From Bidens hawaiensis (Eukaryota; Streptophyta; Magnoliopsida; Asterales; Asteraceae): 64,000 bases of DNA. The stretch spans positions 1 through 64,000 of the forward strand of contig JAIQDT010000835.1 of assembly GCA_021521415.1 (NCBI GenBank), read 5' to 3'. The notes beneath the pieces were generated by a model. That model was not told the origin of the DNA. It worked only from the letters and a program-made list of their open reading frames with translations, and ran no database searches. Shown here one piece after another: positions 22,850 through 35,173 of this stretch. Every line of letters begins with the position of its first letter. Within the stretch, counting starts at the first letter, position 1. Made by a program: the position numbers and the translations under genes.

Positions 22850-24465
22850 GTTATGAGTAGCTTTCAAACTAATTAAAAACCGGGAAATCTGTTTTGTTGA
22901 AGGAACATATGTTAAACCACAAATAATTTCATGTAAACAAAATAAATGGTATTTTGAGAATTCTAACTGAACGAAAAGAGAGATGTAAAAATATAAAAGT
23001 CTCTATCGCCAGAACACAGGTCAACTAGTGAACTAAACAAGTTAACACATCTAAGCAAATCTTTTGAAATAAATAAAATGTAGGTATTAGTACAACGTAA
23101 CGCGGCTCGGCTTTATTTGCTTACTCATCGACTATTAAGGTACGGTTTCTGGTTTCTGTCACTCATAGTATAAATTATATTCCGTTACTTCATTACGGAT
23201 TCTGTTTCTTGTTACTTCGTAGTACGGTTTCTGTTTTTGTTACTTTTAGTATCAATTATATTCTGTTACTTGGTAGTACGGTTTCCGTCTTTGTTTCCTC
23301 TTAGTATTATTTATATTCCGTTACTTTGTAGTACGGGTTTTAGTTTTCTTCACTCATAGTACTGGTTCTATATTATATTCTATGTCCGTCACTTCGTAGT
23401 GCGGATTTTTGTTATTTTTCAGTTTCAGATTGAGTTCAGTTTATCCGTATGATATGTTTAATATTAAGTTTTTAACATGCAATAGGTTATATATATTTTG
23501 TATTCATTGTTGCATGTTCCTGTTCGAATTTAGTTATATGAATTTAGCTTCAGTACGCTGTTACCCGAGCATTTCTGACTTGTCGTTGGGGCGTCAACGA
23601 CATGGCACTTATCGTGACAGTGCGTAATCAAAGTTCACGGCGTCTCTAGCTTGTGCTTGTATAAGCACTCTGGCCCCTAGAGGCGTATAGATCGATCTTA
23701 GCTCCGACTCCTGACTCCTGACATGGCACTTATCGTGACAGTGCGTAATCAAAGTTCACGGCGTCTCTGAAAGTACTCATGTAGTACCTTGGCCACTTAG
23801 AGGCGTATAGATCGATCTTAGCTCCGACTCCTGACTCCTGACTTCTGTTTGAGATGGAACAATGTGTGCACGCCACCCACACCGTCTCCTTGGTGCATGG
23901 ACTAGCTAGCTGTGTACCCCTCTGTTTAGGCTCTGGGTGCTTCCGTATTTCACGACCTATTTATTTTAACATCATCGTCGTGTATTTTAGTAATTATATT
24001 TTGTTTCGCTATATTTCTGGTCCGTTTCGATATGTGTATATGCATTTGGTTAAATTTGAGTATATTCAGATTACGTCCCGATCGTGTATCGGATTATGTT
24101 TCGCATTTAATTATAGTTCGGTCTAAAACGTGGTTTTATATCCGCAATAGTTTCAGTTCTATTTCAGTATGTGTTTTGTCTTATGTGTGCTTTTACCTAT
24201 ACTATTGTTCTTTCCGTTACTGGGCAATTTTTGGCTCAGCCGTGTTTTCTTGTTTTGTTTTTCTTATTTTGTTTTCAGGTAATCCGGGATTCGGGGAATT
24301 TAGTGATGAGAGATAAAAAAATGAAGTTCAAGCTTATAAAAGTTAATTCATTTTGTTTAATAATATGACGTAGGTTGCATTAATTTTTGTTGTATTTTGG
24401 ATTGTGGCGTTGATTTGATATCTGTAATGGTAACACGTTAGCCTGTTCCGGGTTGGGGTGTTACA
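21847..24465 (+). mobile_element. Solo LTR (2619 bp) nested in the copia polyprotein gene
   Basis: Starts TGTAATACCCGTAAATTTTAG and ends GGTTGGGGTGTTACA, the TG...CA form of long gypsy-type LTRs. The 5-bp target duplication tgaac stands at 21842-21846 and 24466-24470. The start sequence does not recur inside, so there is one LTR and no internal domain. This is what remains after recombination between two LTRs. It contains TATATATATAC near 22055, a TAA microsatellite (about 22808-22848), a degenerate block of GTACGGTTTCTG/TTCCGTTACTT units (about 23130-23410) and two 121-bp tandem units (23599-23841). The lineage is inferred from the terminal sequences only. Confidence 0.9.
23599..23841 (+). 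repeat. Two tandem 121-bp units inside the solo LTR
   Basis: GACATGGCACTTATCGTGAC begins the first unit at 23599 and the second at 23720. The units are nearly identical except for a short variable stretch in the middle of each. Confidence 0.9.
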
Positions 24466-24470
24466 TGAAC

Positions 24471-26137
24471 AGTCTCCACAAGAACCTGACCCGCCTCAGC
24501 ACTGGGTTAGGAGGTCCACCAGAGTTTCTAAACAGCCGGTACGTTACAAACCTTCAGTTAATTATCTCCTTTTAACTGAAAATGGTGAGCCAGAGAGTTA
24601 TTATGAAGCACTTAAGTTGAAAGATTCGCTCCAGTGGGAGCATGCTATGAAGGAGGAGATGAACTCTTTGAGAAAAAACCAGACATGGGTTTTAACCAAG
24701 TTTCCACCAGATAAAAGAATTCTACAGAATAAATGGGTCTATAGAGTCAAGGAAGAACATGATGGTTCTAAACGATACAAAGCTCGTTTAATGGTCAAGG
24801 GTTTCCAGCAAAAGAAGGGAATTGATTATAATGAAATATTCTCTCCAGTTGTGAAGATGACCACCATCAGATTGATCTTAAGTATTGTTGCTGCAGAAAA
24901 TTTACATCTAGAGCAATTAGATGTTAAGACAGCATTTTTACATGGTGATCTTGACGAGGAGATCTATATGGCACAACCTGAGGGATTTCAGGTTGTCGGG
25001 AAAGAAAAATGGGTCTGCAAATTGAAGAAAAGCTTGTATGGTCTGAAGCAGGCACCTAGGCAATGGTACCTAAAGTTTGATGATTTTATGGTGAGAACTG
25101 GGTACAAGAAATGCGAGGCCGACCATTGCTGCTACTTAAAGAAGTTTAAAGGCTCATATATCATTCTACTTCTTTATGTAGATGATATGTTAATTGCAGG
25201 ATCTGATATGAAGGAGATTCGCAAGTTGAAGAAACAGTTGTCTGATGAATTTGAGATGAAAGATCTTGGTCCAGCCAAACAGATTTTGGGGATGAGTATA
25301 TCCAGAAAGAAAGATGGCTCCATAACACTATCCCAAGAGAAATACATAGGGAAAGTGTTAGAAAGATTCAGGATGAATGATGAGAAGACTAAACCAAGAA
25401 ACACACCTCTGGGAAGTCATTTCAAACTTACCAAAGACCAGTCTCCCAGAACAGAGGAAGAAAGAACAGAGATGGCTAAAGTTCCGTATGCATCTGCTGT
25501 TGGCAGTCTCATGTACGCCATGGTTTGTACACGGCCAGACATTGCTCATGCTGTCGGGGTAGTTAGTCGTTTTATGTCGGATCCGGAAAAGGAACATTGG
25601 GAAGCGGTGAAATGGTTACTCAGATACTTAAAGGGTACTTCCAGTTTGGGGTTATGTTTTAAGGGGAAGGATACAATTCTCAGGGGTTATTCAGATGCTG
25701 ATCTGGGTGGATGTAAGAAGACGTTTAAAAGCACTACTGGTTATGTTTTCACAGTTGGGGGAACAGCAGTATGTTGGATGTCCAGACTTCAGAAAAGTGT
25801 TGCTTTATCAACCACTGAGGCAGAATATATGGCAGCAGCCGAAGCAAGTAAAGAATTAGTATGGTTGAGAACTTTTCTTGAAGAGTTGGGAAAGAAACAG
25901 GCAGAGTTCTTATATTGTGACAATGAGAGTGCAGTGAAACTTGCGAAGAATCCAGTCTATCATTCGAAGACTAAGCACATCGGGAGGAGATATCACTTTG
26001 TCAGAGATTTGATCAGTGATGGTGTTTTCAGTTTGAAAAATATCTCAGGTGCTAAGAATCCAGCAGATATGTTCACCAAGCCGGTGATGCTGGATAAGCT
26101 GAAGCTGTGCAGAGCTTCAGCAGGCCTTCAGGAATAA
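24471..26137 (+). CDS. Copia reverse transcriptase and RNase H part of the polyprotein
   Basis: This is the downstream half of the interrupted copia polyprotein. It carries the typical start of the copia RT region (EALKLKDSLQWEHAMKEEM, NKWVYRVKEE), RT core blocks (QLDVKTAFLHGDLDEEIYM, GLKQAPRQWY), the catalytic LLYVDDMLIAG (about 25172) and RNase H blocks (GYSDADLGG, LSTTEAEYMAAAEA, CDNESAVKLAKNP, KTKHIGRRYHFVRDL). The frame is intact to the stop at 26137 near the 3' LTR. An apparent start at 24458 comes from the last bases of the nested solo LTR and is not meaningful; as it stands the copy cannot make a normal Gag-Pol. Confidence 0.94.
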
Positions 26138-26298
26138 TGTTGAGAAGGCGAAGGGTAACTAGGAGGTGCAAAACCAGATGGGTTTTATTTTACATGTACA
26201 AGGCAATGCAGGTGAAGACATTTTACGTCTCCAAATGGGAGCAGGTTGAAATGTTTGACGCATCCAAGTGGTGGTTTAGAGAAGATGTCTCGAAGCCC

Positions 26299-26309
26299 AA
26301 GTGGGAGAT
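26299..26309 (+). other. Polypurine tract of the copia element
   Basis: AAGTGGGAGA directly precedes the 3' LTR start at 26310, the position where plus-strand DNA synthesis is primed. Confidence 0.8.
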
Positions 26310-26639
26310 TGTTATGTTGTGGTCTCCGATCCATCATGGGTCGGGTCCGGTTTAGACGAATAGACAGAATTAGGAGATTAAGCTGTTTGAGTTTTGGCCA
26401 AGCCCAAAAGCTCTAATCAGGCCCAGTTTAGTTAAAAGGGTTAAACCCTAATTGTCTAGTCTATATATTCTCTCCTGTACTTGTAAGTTGGTATCCCTCA
26501 ATAATAAGAAAACCCTAGTTATCGACAGTGGACGTAGGTCATACACCGTGACCGAACCACTTAAATTCTTGTGTCTCTTTCGTTTATTCTTTCGGTTTTA
26601 CTATTGTATTCGTGTTTGTGTGTGACTCCGAACCTAACA
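26310..26639 (+). repeat. 3' LTR of the copia element
   Basis: It has the same termini as the 5' LTR (TGTTATGTTG ... CCTAACA), is one base longer, and differs by three substitutions near 26517, 26570 and 26577 by my count. Confidence 0.95.
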
Positions 26640-26644
26640 ATAAT

Positions 26645-27772
26645 TACCTAAATAACCTTTCATCCATGGACAAACTTGCATCCTCAACAACGACGAACCT
26701 TGCATCCTCAATAGCAACAACCACCACAATCATCCATCGGCTTCCACTAATCGCAGGTAATTTGTAATCTTGTTAAATAAGTAAAGACTTTGTTTTGATT
26801 GTAAAAAAGAAATTGTTAGCAGCGCAAAGAAATCGATACCCAAAGTAGTCCAAATTAGGTTTTGTTTTATTGTCTCGTGTGATGTGATGAAAGTGGGAGG
26901 AGTGCCGGTTGTGCTGACGACGGCGCCATCGGTTGTAACGGTGGTAGTGGTTGTTGTGATGGATTGGAGAGAGTAAAAGCAGTGATGGTTTTGGATAAAT
27001 TAGGATCACTTGGAATGCTGATGATTACGACTATTGTTGTTAATTGGGGGTGGTCTTCATCATCGTCACTGGGATTCATCTTTTTTCTTTCTCAATGTGT
27101 GAAACCAGATAGAGTATGAGGATAACGAAGGAGATGAAGAAGTTGACTTGACTGCCTGGGGTTTAGTCTAGTTTAGTAGAAACAGAGGAAGTAAAGTGGG
27201 ATGAAGATTCTTCCATGAATTCTGGTTTGATAGTGACAGGTATTATTGACTCTTGACATTTCTACTCAGTTCGAACTGACCGGGACAACCAGAAAAGGGA
27301 GGTTCAAAGAATTGTTTAAACAAACCATTAGTAGAGCTTGGTTTGTTTCGATCTCTATATCTATATCTTTAGTTTCTGCTCCTTAGTAGGTTTTCAAACT
27401 GGCTTACTTTTACGCGTGGGCTCGTTTAAACTCAGCCGTGCCAGATTCAACAATATGATATGGTCATGGTGATAATAACATGTGCCCTTCCTACACATAA
27501 TTTTGAAAATGTGTTTTATGTGCTTTCATTTAAGTTAAGGGCAGCAGGTCTACGGCGGAGAGGCGGGGGCCGTCATAGTATTGTTCTTATGCCATTTCAA
27601 TACAAGTTCACTAAATTCAGTTTGTACCCTTTTTTTTTAATGAAGATGAAATATTGATTACACTTTACTTTATAAACCCAACATAAATTTAATCAATATT
27701 GCCTTCTAGGTGTTTTTGTTTTAACATTCTTTTTCTTGATTCCTTTGTAATCAATATTAACTTGCAGGAAAA
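26645..27772. other. Stretch between copia and the NAT fragment, nothing firm
   Basis: Short reading frames on both strands have no recognisable features. No further exon of the nucleobase-ascorbate transporter or of the CDKD kinase was found here. Confidence 0.4.
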
Positions 27773-28290
27773 TTCGGGGCCGTATTTGCATCAATACAAC
27801 ACCTATTGTAGCAGCATTGTACTGTATGTTCTTCACCTACGTGGGTACGTATGCATTAAATAAAACTTTTTGCTACTTGCATTTGTCAATTTGATTATTT
27901 AAATTTGTTCATGAGGATTTTTTTCAAACTTTTGCATGAAAACAGGCTCCGCGGGTCTCGGATTTCCGCAGTTTTGCAATCTAAACAATTTCAAAGTAAA
28001 GTTTATTCTTGGATTCTCGATTTTCATGAGGCTATAGATACTGCAATACTTCAACGAGTACACTGCTATCAGGAGTTATGATCCCGTCCACACAAAAGCT
28101 AGATAGGTAAGAGTTCTAACATTTTTTTGAAACCACAAAGGTGTTGACTTTTGATTTTTAAGGTCAAAGTCTCTAATTTTCTATTTGTTTCTGCAGTGGA
28201 ATGATACTGTGAGTGTGACATTCTTATCTGAAGCATTTATGGGTGGATTATTGGCAATGTTTCTTGCTGTGATGATACTGTGCACGTGAC
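27773..28290 (+). pseudogene. Broken 3' part of a nucleobase-ascorbate transporter (NAT/NCS2) gene
   Basis: NAT proteins are plasma-membrane carriers of purines, uracil or related compounds with about 12-14 membrane helices. Three exon-like blocks match the C-terminal part of the plant family. The first is at 27773-27837 after a TTGCAG acceptor (GKFGAVFASI, then VAALYCMFFTYV). The second is at about 27946-28106 (SAGLGFPQFCNLNNFKVKF, LGFSIFM, QYFNEYTAI, YDPVHTKAR). The third is at about 28198-28290 (WNDTVSVTFLSEAFMGG). A single-base loss shifts the frame within the first block, and a TAG stop interrupts the second after the FMRL residues. Upstream exons are absent. It is a decayed fragment, not a working transporter. 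Confidence 0.82.
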
Positions 28291-28299
28291 AAGCTCTTC

Positions 28300-31245
28300 C
28301 CTTCAGTTTGATTCAAAGTCATCATCCTTTTGTTGTGAATATTGATCAACTTTTACAAAGCTTGTTTCTTGACTCGTATTGATGCATAGTAGTTTTGACT
28401 TTTACCACTTGTTTATGGCACGTCTCTACCAAACCAATAATAGAATCTAAATTGGAATTCATAAATAAAAATCTAGTGGATTATTAATGGACTACGTTTA
28501 TAAATAAAGTACTCCAAATTATTTAATTTTAAAATATTCATTTCATGTATAATCCTTGTTAATTTAACTGTCGCTTCGAAATGCATCTCTCATATACAAG
28601 ACACCAATTATTGTATATTTGTATTGTATGTTTTGGAAAATGATTTCTAACCATGTATAAAAGTATCAATACAAATCTTATCATGATATTATTCCTCAAA
28701 ATGGCATAGTTATAACTAGCTTTAGATTCCGTGTAATACACGAGATTACTCAAATAAAAAAATTAATTCAAAAAATAATCACATATATATATATGGAGTG
28801 TGTGTAAGATTACATTTTGTATTATGCTTTTTAGTTATGCCCATTTTGGTCATTTATACATTTTATTTAAAGCTCCTGTTACTTTGCCAAACAAATTTAA
28901 TATATCTGAAAAGCTACAGCTTTCAGCTTCCAGCCAACAGCTACCAGCTAGTTTTGCCAAACATACCCTTAAGCTTTTTCTCCTGACCTAAAAGCTTCAA
29001 GCTCCTTGAACCAAACAAGGCTTTTAATTGAGTATGAGCTTTTTCTTAGAAGCTTGAAGCTTGTAGCTCATAAAAGCTTCTAAAAGCTTCATGCCAAACA
29101 TACCCAAAGTAATTGAACTAATTTTTTTGTTCATGTTTGTTAAAAAAATAATTGTTTGTTGAGAAAACGAACATGTTTGTTAGTTAAAAATACAAACACA
29201 AAATTACACACTAATAAACAAACATAAATGAACGCTAATACGTAAACCAATGAACACGTATAGGGGCATGTTCATTTTAACATATGACGAACACAAACAA
29301 ACAATAAAAACTTACAAACACAAACAATGTAAACAAAAAAAACAAACGAAGTAAATGGGGAAGTTATGGCTTAGACAAATTCACTACTAAATATACGGGC
29401 ATGTTTTTTGATTATTTTTACTAAACTAACTTGATATCTACACTTGTAATAGCACATATATCAGTAGAAGTGGTAGTAGTAGAAGTATTACATAACTTTT
29501 CACACATCAAGAAGCAGTATTAGTGAAGTCATCATATATCAACTTAATTACATTAGGAATCTTTATGCTATTGAGGTGCATACTTGATTGAATGCATATT
29601 CAAGTTACATAAAAACATATATATCTAGTCCTCTGCAGTGTCTCTGTACATACAATGAATATACCAGTCACTCACTTGACATGAATCATGTTCTAAATAA
29701 CCAAAATCCAAGGACCTGAAATGTGATTTGATTCGAATGGTTACGAAACCCAAGGACCTGAAATGTATTTCGATTCGAATGGTTAAATTTCTAGTAATAA
29801 CACCCTACACATAGGCTAGTCATTTCTAACCATCATGACACAGACCCAAATAAGATGGAATTTCAAATATGCCCGATCTAGTTCAGGTGGATCTATATTT
29901 TCTTCTGATGTATTTAATAATAATAACAACAAAAACAACAATAATAACAATACTAATACTAATACTAATAATATGACTGGCCCGTTTCCAAGTTAGATCA
30001 CGTTTATGACAGTAAGGCTTATGGTGTTTATTATAGCTATATTCGACAAAGTAAGTGTTGCTGAAGTAAGTAAATATTAGAGGATAAAAACAGGTCGACT
30101 TGGGTTTTGCTTGATCTTAAACGGGTCAAACCAAAAGGGGATAAATGAGCCAAATCAGTAAATTAGTAAAAGTCGGATGACCAACTTTCAAACCCCATCC
30201 AACCCAGAAAAATTCCGTATACAAATTCCAATTTTCAAAACGCCTTACAAAGTCAAATTCCATTGTTGCATTCCATATACAAATTCCATGTGTATTGACA
30301 GCTTAAAAAGTCAAACCCCATAAACAAAATTCATGTTTTTGACACAAAATACATACAAAAATCAACAAACACCAAACATACGCAAATAGGTTTGTAAAAT
30401 TCTAATTAAGTAAGTTAGTTACCTGAATCAAAGAACGAAACAACACTATCTAAAAAAACCATGCATGGCCATCGGAAAATCCAAACTAACCTTGCAGCAA
30501 ACATAATTAGAGCATAAGATATAAGCTTCAATAAACAGGAAAGAAAACACCCCAATAAATAAAACCATGCACAAACCTAAATTAAAGTATAAAGCAGTAG
30601 TATCCAGTAACAAACACATACATATCCATCGGTAGATACAAAAGAACCTGAAAGCAAACAATATTATGACCAACCTTAACTTTTTAAAAAGGGTTTCATT
30701 AATAGATAATCGAGAGAAGAGATTACTCAAGACATAAACCCTAACCTGAATGAAGATGACGAATTGAAAATATCAGGTTGATCGAACTCACATCAGCTAA
30801 GAACAGTTTGATTTGTTTTGAATATGATGAAAAATTGAAGAGGGCCTTGAAAACCCCACTGTGGAGTAAACCAGACCGTGAGCTCTGAATCTGAAGATGA
30901 TTCAGGTACCCTTATTATAATATCGTCTTCTTCAAGCATAAGTGTAAAACTTAATACTGAAGAAAGAAAAACATTAAGTTCAGCTTCGTTGAACAGGATG
31001 GAATGAAAAAAAGCATAAGCGTAAAACTTTTATACAGGTAGAAGAAGCAACTATTGAGTATATATGTCAAAACCACTTGGTATGATGCTCAATATTTGTC
31101 ATGCTCATTTGTCACCACTAGTGGTGGTAGATTCATCGGGTCAGGTAGCAGGTAAAATCTGATGTCTAGCTAGGTTCACCCGGAACACTTTTTTGCTTTA
31201 ACCTTTTATTTTATTACATTTTTTACTATTTCCAATAAAATAAGA
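28300..31245. other. Intergenic repeats, no gene recognised
   Basis: Contents seen: a Helitron-like end at 28715; MITE-like ends GCCAAACATACCC at 28956-28968 and 29093-29105; GTTTGTT/AACATG-type dispersed repeat at about 29110-29350; a 46-bp tandem pair with CCAAGGACCTGAAATGT (about 29708-29795); and an AAT/AAC microsatellite (about 29918-29972). A minus-strand frame at 30446-30730 has no family features. The DNA just before the minisatellite (about 30720-31240) could be the end of an unidentified gene but shows no domain. Confidence 0.4.
28715..28745 (-). mobile_element. Helitron-like 3' terminus
   Basis: On the minus strand a hairpin CGTGTATTACACG is followed after about ten bases by CTAGT and then T, as expected for Helitron insertion between A and T. 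The opposite TC end was not located. Confidence 0.5.
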
Positions 31246-34144
31246 TTATATATATGCTTATGCTTATATATTCTTATACTTATACTTATATATTCTTATA
31301 CGTATGCTTATGTTTATGTTTATATACGCTTATTCTTATATATTATTATGCTTATACTTATGTTTATATATGCTTATGCTAATATATTCTTTGTTTATAT
31401 ACGGTTATGCTTATGTTTATATAGGCTTATGCTTATGCTTATGTTTATATACGCTTATTCTTATATATTCTTATGCTTATGCTTATGTTTATATACGCTT
31501 ATTCTTATATATTCTTATGCTTATGCTTATATATTCTTATGCTTATGCTTATGTTTATATACGCTTATGCTTATGTTTATATACGCTTGTGCTTATGCTT
31601 ATGTTTATATACGTTTATGCTTATGTTTATATACGCTTATGCTTATGCTTATGCTTATATACGCTTATGATTATGCTTATATATTCTTATGTATATGCTT
31701 ATGTTTATATACGCTTATGCTTATGTTTATATATGCTTATGCTTATATATTTTTATGCTTATGCTTATGTTTATATATATGCTTATGCTTATATATTCTT
31801 ATGCTTATGCTTATGTATATATATGCTTATGCTTATATATTCTTATGCTTATGCTTATGTTTATATACGCTTATGCTTATATATTCTTATGCTTATGCTT
31901 ATGTTTATATACGCTTATGCTTATGTTTATATACGCTTATGTTTATGTTTATATACGCCTATACTTATGCTTATGTCTATATACGTTTATGCTTATGCTT
32001 ATGTTTATATACGCTTATGCTTATGCTTATATATTCTTATGCTTATGTTTATGTTTATATACGCTTATGCTTATGTTTATATACCCTTATGCTTATGTTT
32101 ATATACGCTTATGCTTATATATTCTTATGTTTATGCTTATGTTTATATACGCTTATGCTTATGCTTATGTTTATATACGCTTATCCTTATGCTTATATAT
32201 TTTTATGCTTATGCTTATGTTTATATACGCTTATGCTTATGCTTATGCTTATGTTTACATACACTTATCCTTATGTTTATATACGATTATGCTTATGTTT
32301 ATATACGCTTATGCTTATGTTTATATATTCTTGTGCTTATGCTTATGCTTATGCTTATGTTTATATATGCTTATGCTTATATTTATATACGCTTATGCTT
32401 ATCTTATACGCTTATGCTTATGTTTATATACGCTTATGCTTATACTTATGTTTTATATACGCTTATGCTTATGTTTATATACGCTTATGCTAATGTTTAT
32501 ATACGCTTATGCTTATATATTCATATGCTTATGTTTATGTTTATATACGCTTATACTAATGTTTATTTACGCTTATGCTTATATATTCTTATACTTATGC
32601 TTTTGTTTATGTTTATATATGCTTATGCTTATGTTTATATACGCTTATGCTTATGCTTATATTTATATACGCTTATGCATATGCTTATATATTCTTATGC
32701 TTATGCTTATGTTTATATACGCTTATGATTATATATATTCATATGCTTATGTTTATGTTTATATACGGTTATGCTTATGTTTATATACGCTTATGCTTAT
32801 ATATTCTTATGCTTATGCTTATGTTTTTATACGCTTATACTTATGTTTATATACGCTTATGCTTATGTTTATATACGCTTATGCTTATGCTTATGTTTAT
32901 ATACGCTTATGCAAATGCTTATATATTCTTATGCTTATGCTTATGTTTATATACGCTTATGCTTATATATATTCATATGCTTATGTTTATGTTTATATAC
33001 GGTTATGCATATGTTTATATACGCTTATGCTTATATATTCTTATGCTTATGCTTATGTTTTTATACGCTTATACTTATGTTTATATACGCTTATGCTTAT
33101 GTTTATATACGCTTATGCTTATGCTTATGTTTATATACGCTTATGATTATGCTTATGTTTATATACACTTATGCTTAGGCTTATGCTTATATACGCTTAC
33201 GCTTATGCTTATGCTTAATATTCTTACGCTTATGTTTATATACGCTTATTCTTATGTTTATATATTCTTATGCTTATGCTTATGTTTATGTACGCTTATG
33301 CTTATGTCTATATACGCTTATGCTTATGTTTATGTTTATATACGCTTATACTTATGTTTATATACGTTTATGCTTATATATTCTTATGCTTATGCTTATG
33401 TTTATATACGCTTATGCTTATGCTTATGTTTATATACGCTTATGCTTATATATTTTTATGCTTATGCTTATGTTTATATACGCTTATGCTTATGTTTCTA
33501 TATGCTTATGCTTATGCTTATGTTTATATATGCTTATGCTTATATATTTTTATGCTTATGCTTATGTTTATATATGCTTATGCTTATATATTCTTATGCT
33601 TATGCTTATGTATATATATGCTTATGCTTGTATATTCTTATGCTTATGCTTATGTTTATATATGCTTATGCTTATATATTCTTATACATATGCTTATATT
33701 TATATATGCTTATGCTTATATATTCTTATGCTTATGTTTATATATGCTTATGCTTATGTTTAAATATGCTTATGCTTATATATTTTTATGCTTATTCTTA
33801 TGTTTATATATGCTTATACTTATATATTCTTATGCTTATGTTTATATATGCTTATGCTAATATATTCTTATGCTTATGTTTATATATGCTTATGCTTATG
33901 CTTATGTTTATATATGCTTATGCTTATATTTATATATGCTTATACTTATATATTCTTAATCTTATGCTTATGTTTATATATGCTTATACTTATATATTCT
34001 TAATCTTATGCTTATGTTTATATATGCTTATGCTTATGCTTATGCTTATGTTTATATACGCTTATGCTTATGTTTATATATGCTTATGCATATATATTCT
34101 TATGCTTATGCTTATGTATATATATGCTTATGCTTATATATTCT
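31246..34144. repeat. AT-rich minisatellite block 1 (TTATGC / TTATGT / TTATATACGC words)
   Basis: The block is built of 6-bp words TTATGC and TTATGT and 10-bp words TTATATACGC or TTATATATTC, commonly in the order CTTATGCTTATGTTTATATACG (22 bp). Because the words lack stop codons in all three plus frames, they create very long artificial frames reading YAYVYIRLCLCLYTLMLM. It joins minus-strand caulimovirid coat-protein sequence at 34145. Confidence 0.95.
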
Positions 34145-34564
34145 TTCTAAGAATCCTTGAAGTGTTTCAATATCCATTCTATTAACAGAAACTGCTATTC
34201 TTAAAGCTGTTTCCCATTTATCTATTGCTTCTTCCGTATTTTTTATACAATCTACGTCTAAATATATTCCAAATGGATTAATCGGTTCATTTTTCATATT
34301 CTGGTATGGTTTATAATTATCTTTATTTTTTATTGTTGATTTTACAGCAGCATATCCTTGTGCTGACCTACGGGTTTCATCTCTTATTGGAATTTTAGTA
34401 TTTGTACTTGAGCTTGTTTGTTCGGTATCATTAATATTAAAGTTTTCCTCATTTGCCTTTATATTTATAAAATTATCATTTAATTCCATATCCCCTATCT
34501 TTGTTATTAAATTTTCTATTTCAGGAGATACGTAAACTTCGCTTTCAGAGTCGTCTGAGCTCAT
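34145..34564 (-). pseudogene. Endogenous caulimovirid coat-protein fragment (N-terminal part)
   Basis: A minus-strand frame starting at 34564 matches the N-terminal 140 or so residues of the viral coat-protein ORF seen in the longer copy at 37743-39056. It starts acidic (MSSDDSESEVYVSPE) and lacks the stop codon found in the other copy. It is cut off at 34145, where the minisatellite begins. Its start overlaps the stop of the preceding small ORF as ATGA, typical of tightly packed caulimovirid genomes. Confidence 0.8.
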
Positions 34565-34818
34565 TTCTTATTTCTTTTATATTCTTTAGGAATTTTCATA
34601 TTTTGTAAAAGTTGAACTAAAGGTTCCTGAAATCTATTTGGGGTTATTTTGTTTTTTCTATTTGGGAACGCTGCTTCTAATAAATCTATAATCGTATCTA
34701 ATTTAAAAATTATTTTATCTCCATAAAATATAATTGTTTTTTGTAATTCTATCATATCTCTATCTATTTTTAAAGAGTTTTCTGTTTCTTTTAGTTTATT
34801 AAAACTATTATTTTCCAT
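34561..34818 (-). CDS. Endogenous caulimovirid small ORF, possibly virion-associated-protein-like
   Basis: An 85-residue frame starting MENNSFNKLKETENSL. It is helical and charged (DRDMIELQKTIIFYGDKIIF) with a basic tail. Its position before the coat-protein ORF and its size recall the virion-associated protein of caulimovirids, but no decisive motif is visible. The ATG overlaps the stop of the upstream acidic ORF by one base (TAATG), and its own stop overlaps the coat-protein start. The frame is intact in this copy; fragments of the same region recur at 37489, 43146 and 47590. Confidence 0.6.
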   Translation of the reverse strand: MENNSFNKLKETENSLKIDRDMIELQKTIIFYGDKIIFKLDTIIDLLEAAFPNRKNKITPNRFQEPLVQLLQNMKIPKEYKRNKK

Positions 34819-34970
34819 TACGGTGAAGGGTATTGCCAATCAGTATCATCATAATAGTATTCGGAATTAGTGAATTCATATCCACTAAAATTAAAGTCTT
34901 CATCTGAAATATAATCTTCATCAAAATCATAATCTGAATTAAAAGTTTGACTAATTTCTTCTGTTTGCAT
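34818..34970 (-). CDS. Endogenous caulimovirid small acidic first ORF
   Basis: A 50-residue frame starting MQTEEISQTF, very rich in Asp, Glu and Tyr (SGYEFTNSEYYYDDTDWQ). It lies 110 bases after the viral primer site in the direction of the virus. No function can be assigned from sequence; copies at 43300-43700 and 47760-47900 share it. Confidence 0.5.
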   Translation of the reverse strand: MQTEEISQTFNSDYDFDEDYISDEDFNFSGYEFTNSEYYYDDTDWQYPSP

Positions 34971-35079
34971 TATAAAACTATTATTTATAAAATTAAAATC
35001 TAAGTATATTAAGTTATTAAAATCGTATTCATGTATATTAAATTCATCGGCTAGAGCCCCCGCGAAAGAAATTTGCGTG

Positions 35080-35091
35080 GCTCTGATACCA
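35080..35091 (-). other. Caulimovirid tRNA-Met primer binding site (minus-strand copy)
   Basis: On the minus strand the sequence reads TGGTATCAGAGC followed by CACGC, complementary to initiator tRNA-Met, where caulimovirid minus-strand DNA synthesis starts. The same site with identical flanks stands at 42810-42821 on the plus strand. An ACAT microsatellite replaces the leader just upstream. Confidence 0.85.
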
Positions 35092-35100
35092 ATTTCAGAG

Positions 35101-35142
35101 GTACATACATACATATATACATACATACATACATACATACAT

Positions 35143-35173
<31 letters not shown>

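Larger units (their letters stand above)
18930..26639 (+). mobile_element. Ty1/copia LTR retrotransposon, complete but split by a nested solo LTR
   Basis: The element is bounded by LTRs at 18930-19258 and 26310-26639 and by the 5-bp duplication ataat (18925-18929 and 26640-26644). A primer site for initiator tRNA-Met follows the 5' LTR and a purine tract precedes the 3' LTR. Gag-pol order (gag, protease, integrase, reverse transcriptase, RNase H) is that of Ty1/copia; gag and pol style suggest the Tork/TNT1-like group. The LTRs differ by three substitutions and one single-base indel by my count, so insertion was recent. Without the 2619-bp nested insertion and its duplicated target the element would be about 5.1 kb, normal for copia. 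Confidence 0.95.

Noticed and set aside
31304..34185. Very long plus-strand reading frames reading YAYVYIRLCLCLYTLMLM (also 43747-47656 and 47995-51178)
   Set aside because: They arise because the minisatellite words contain no stop codons in any plus frame. All three frames are open at once and the composition is purely the repeat.
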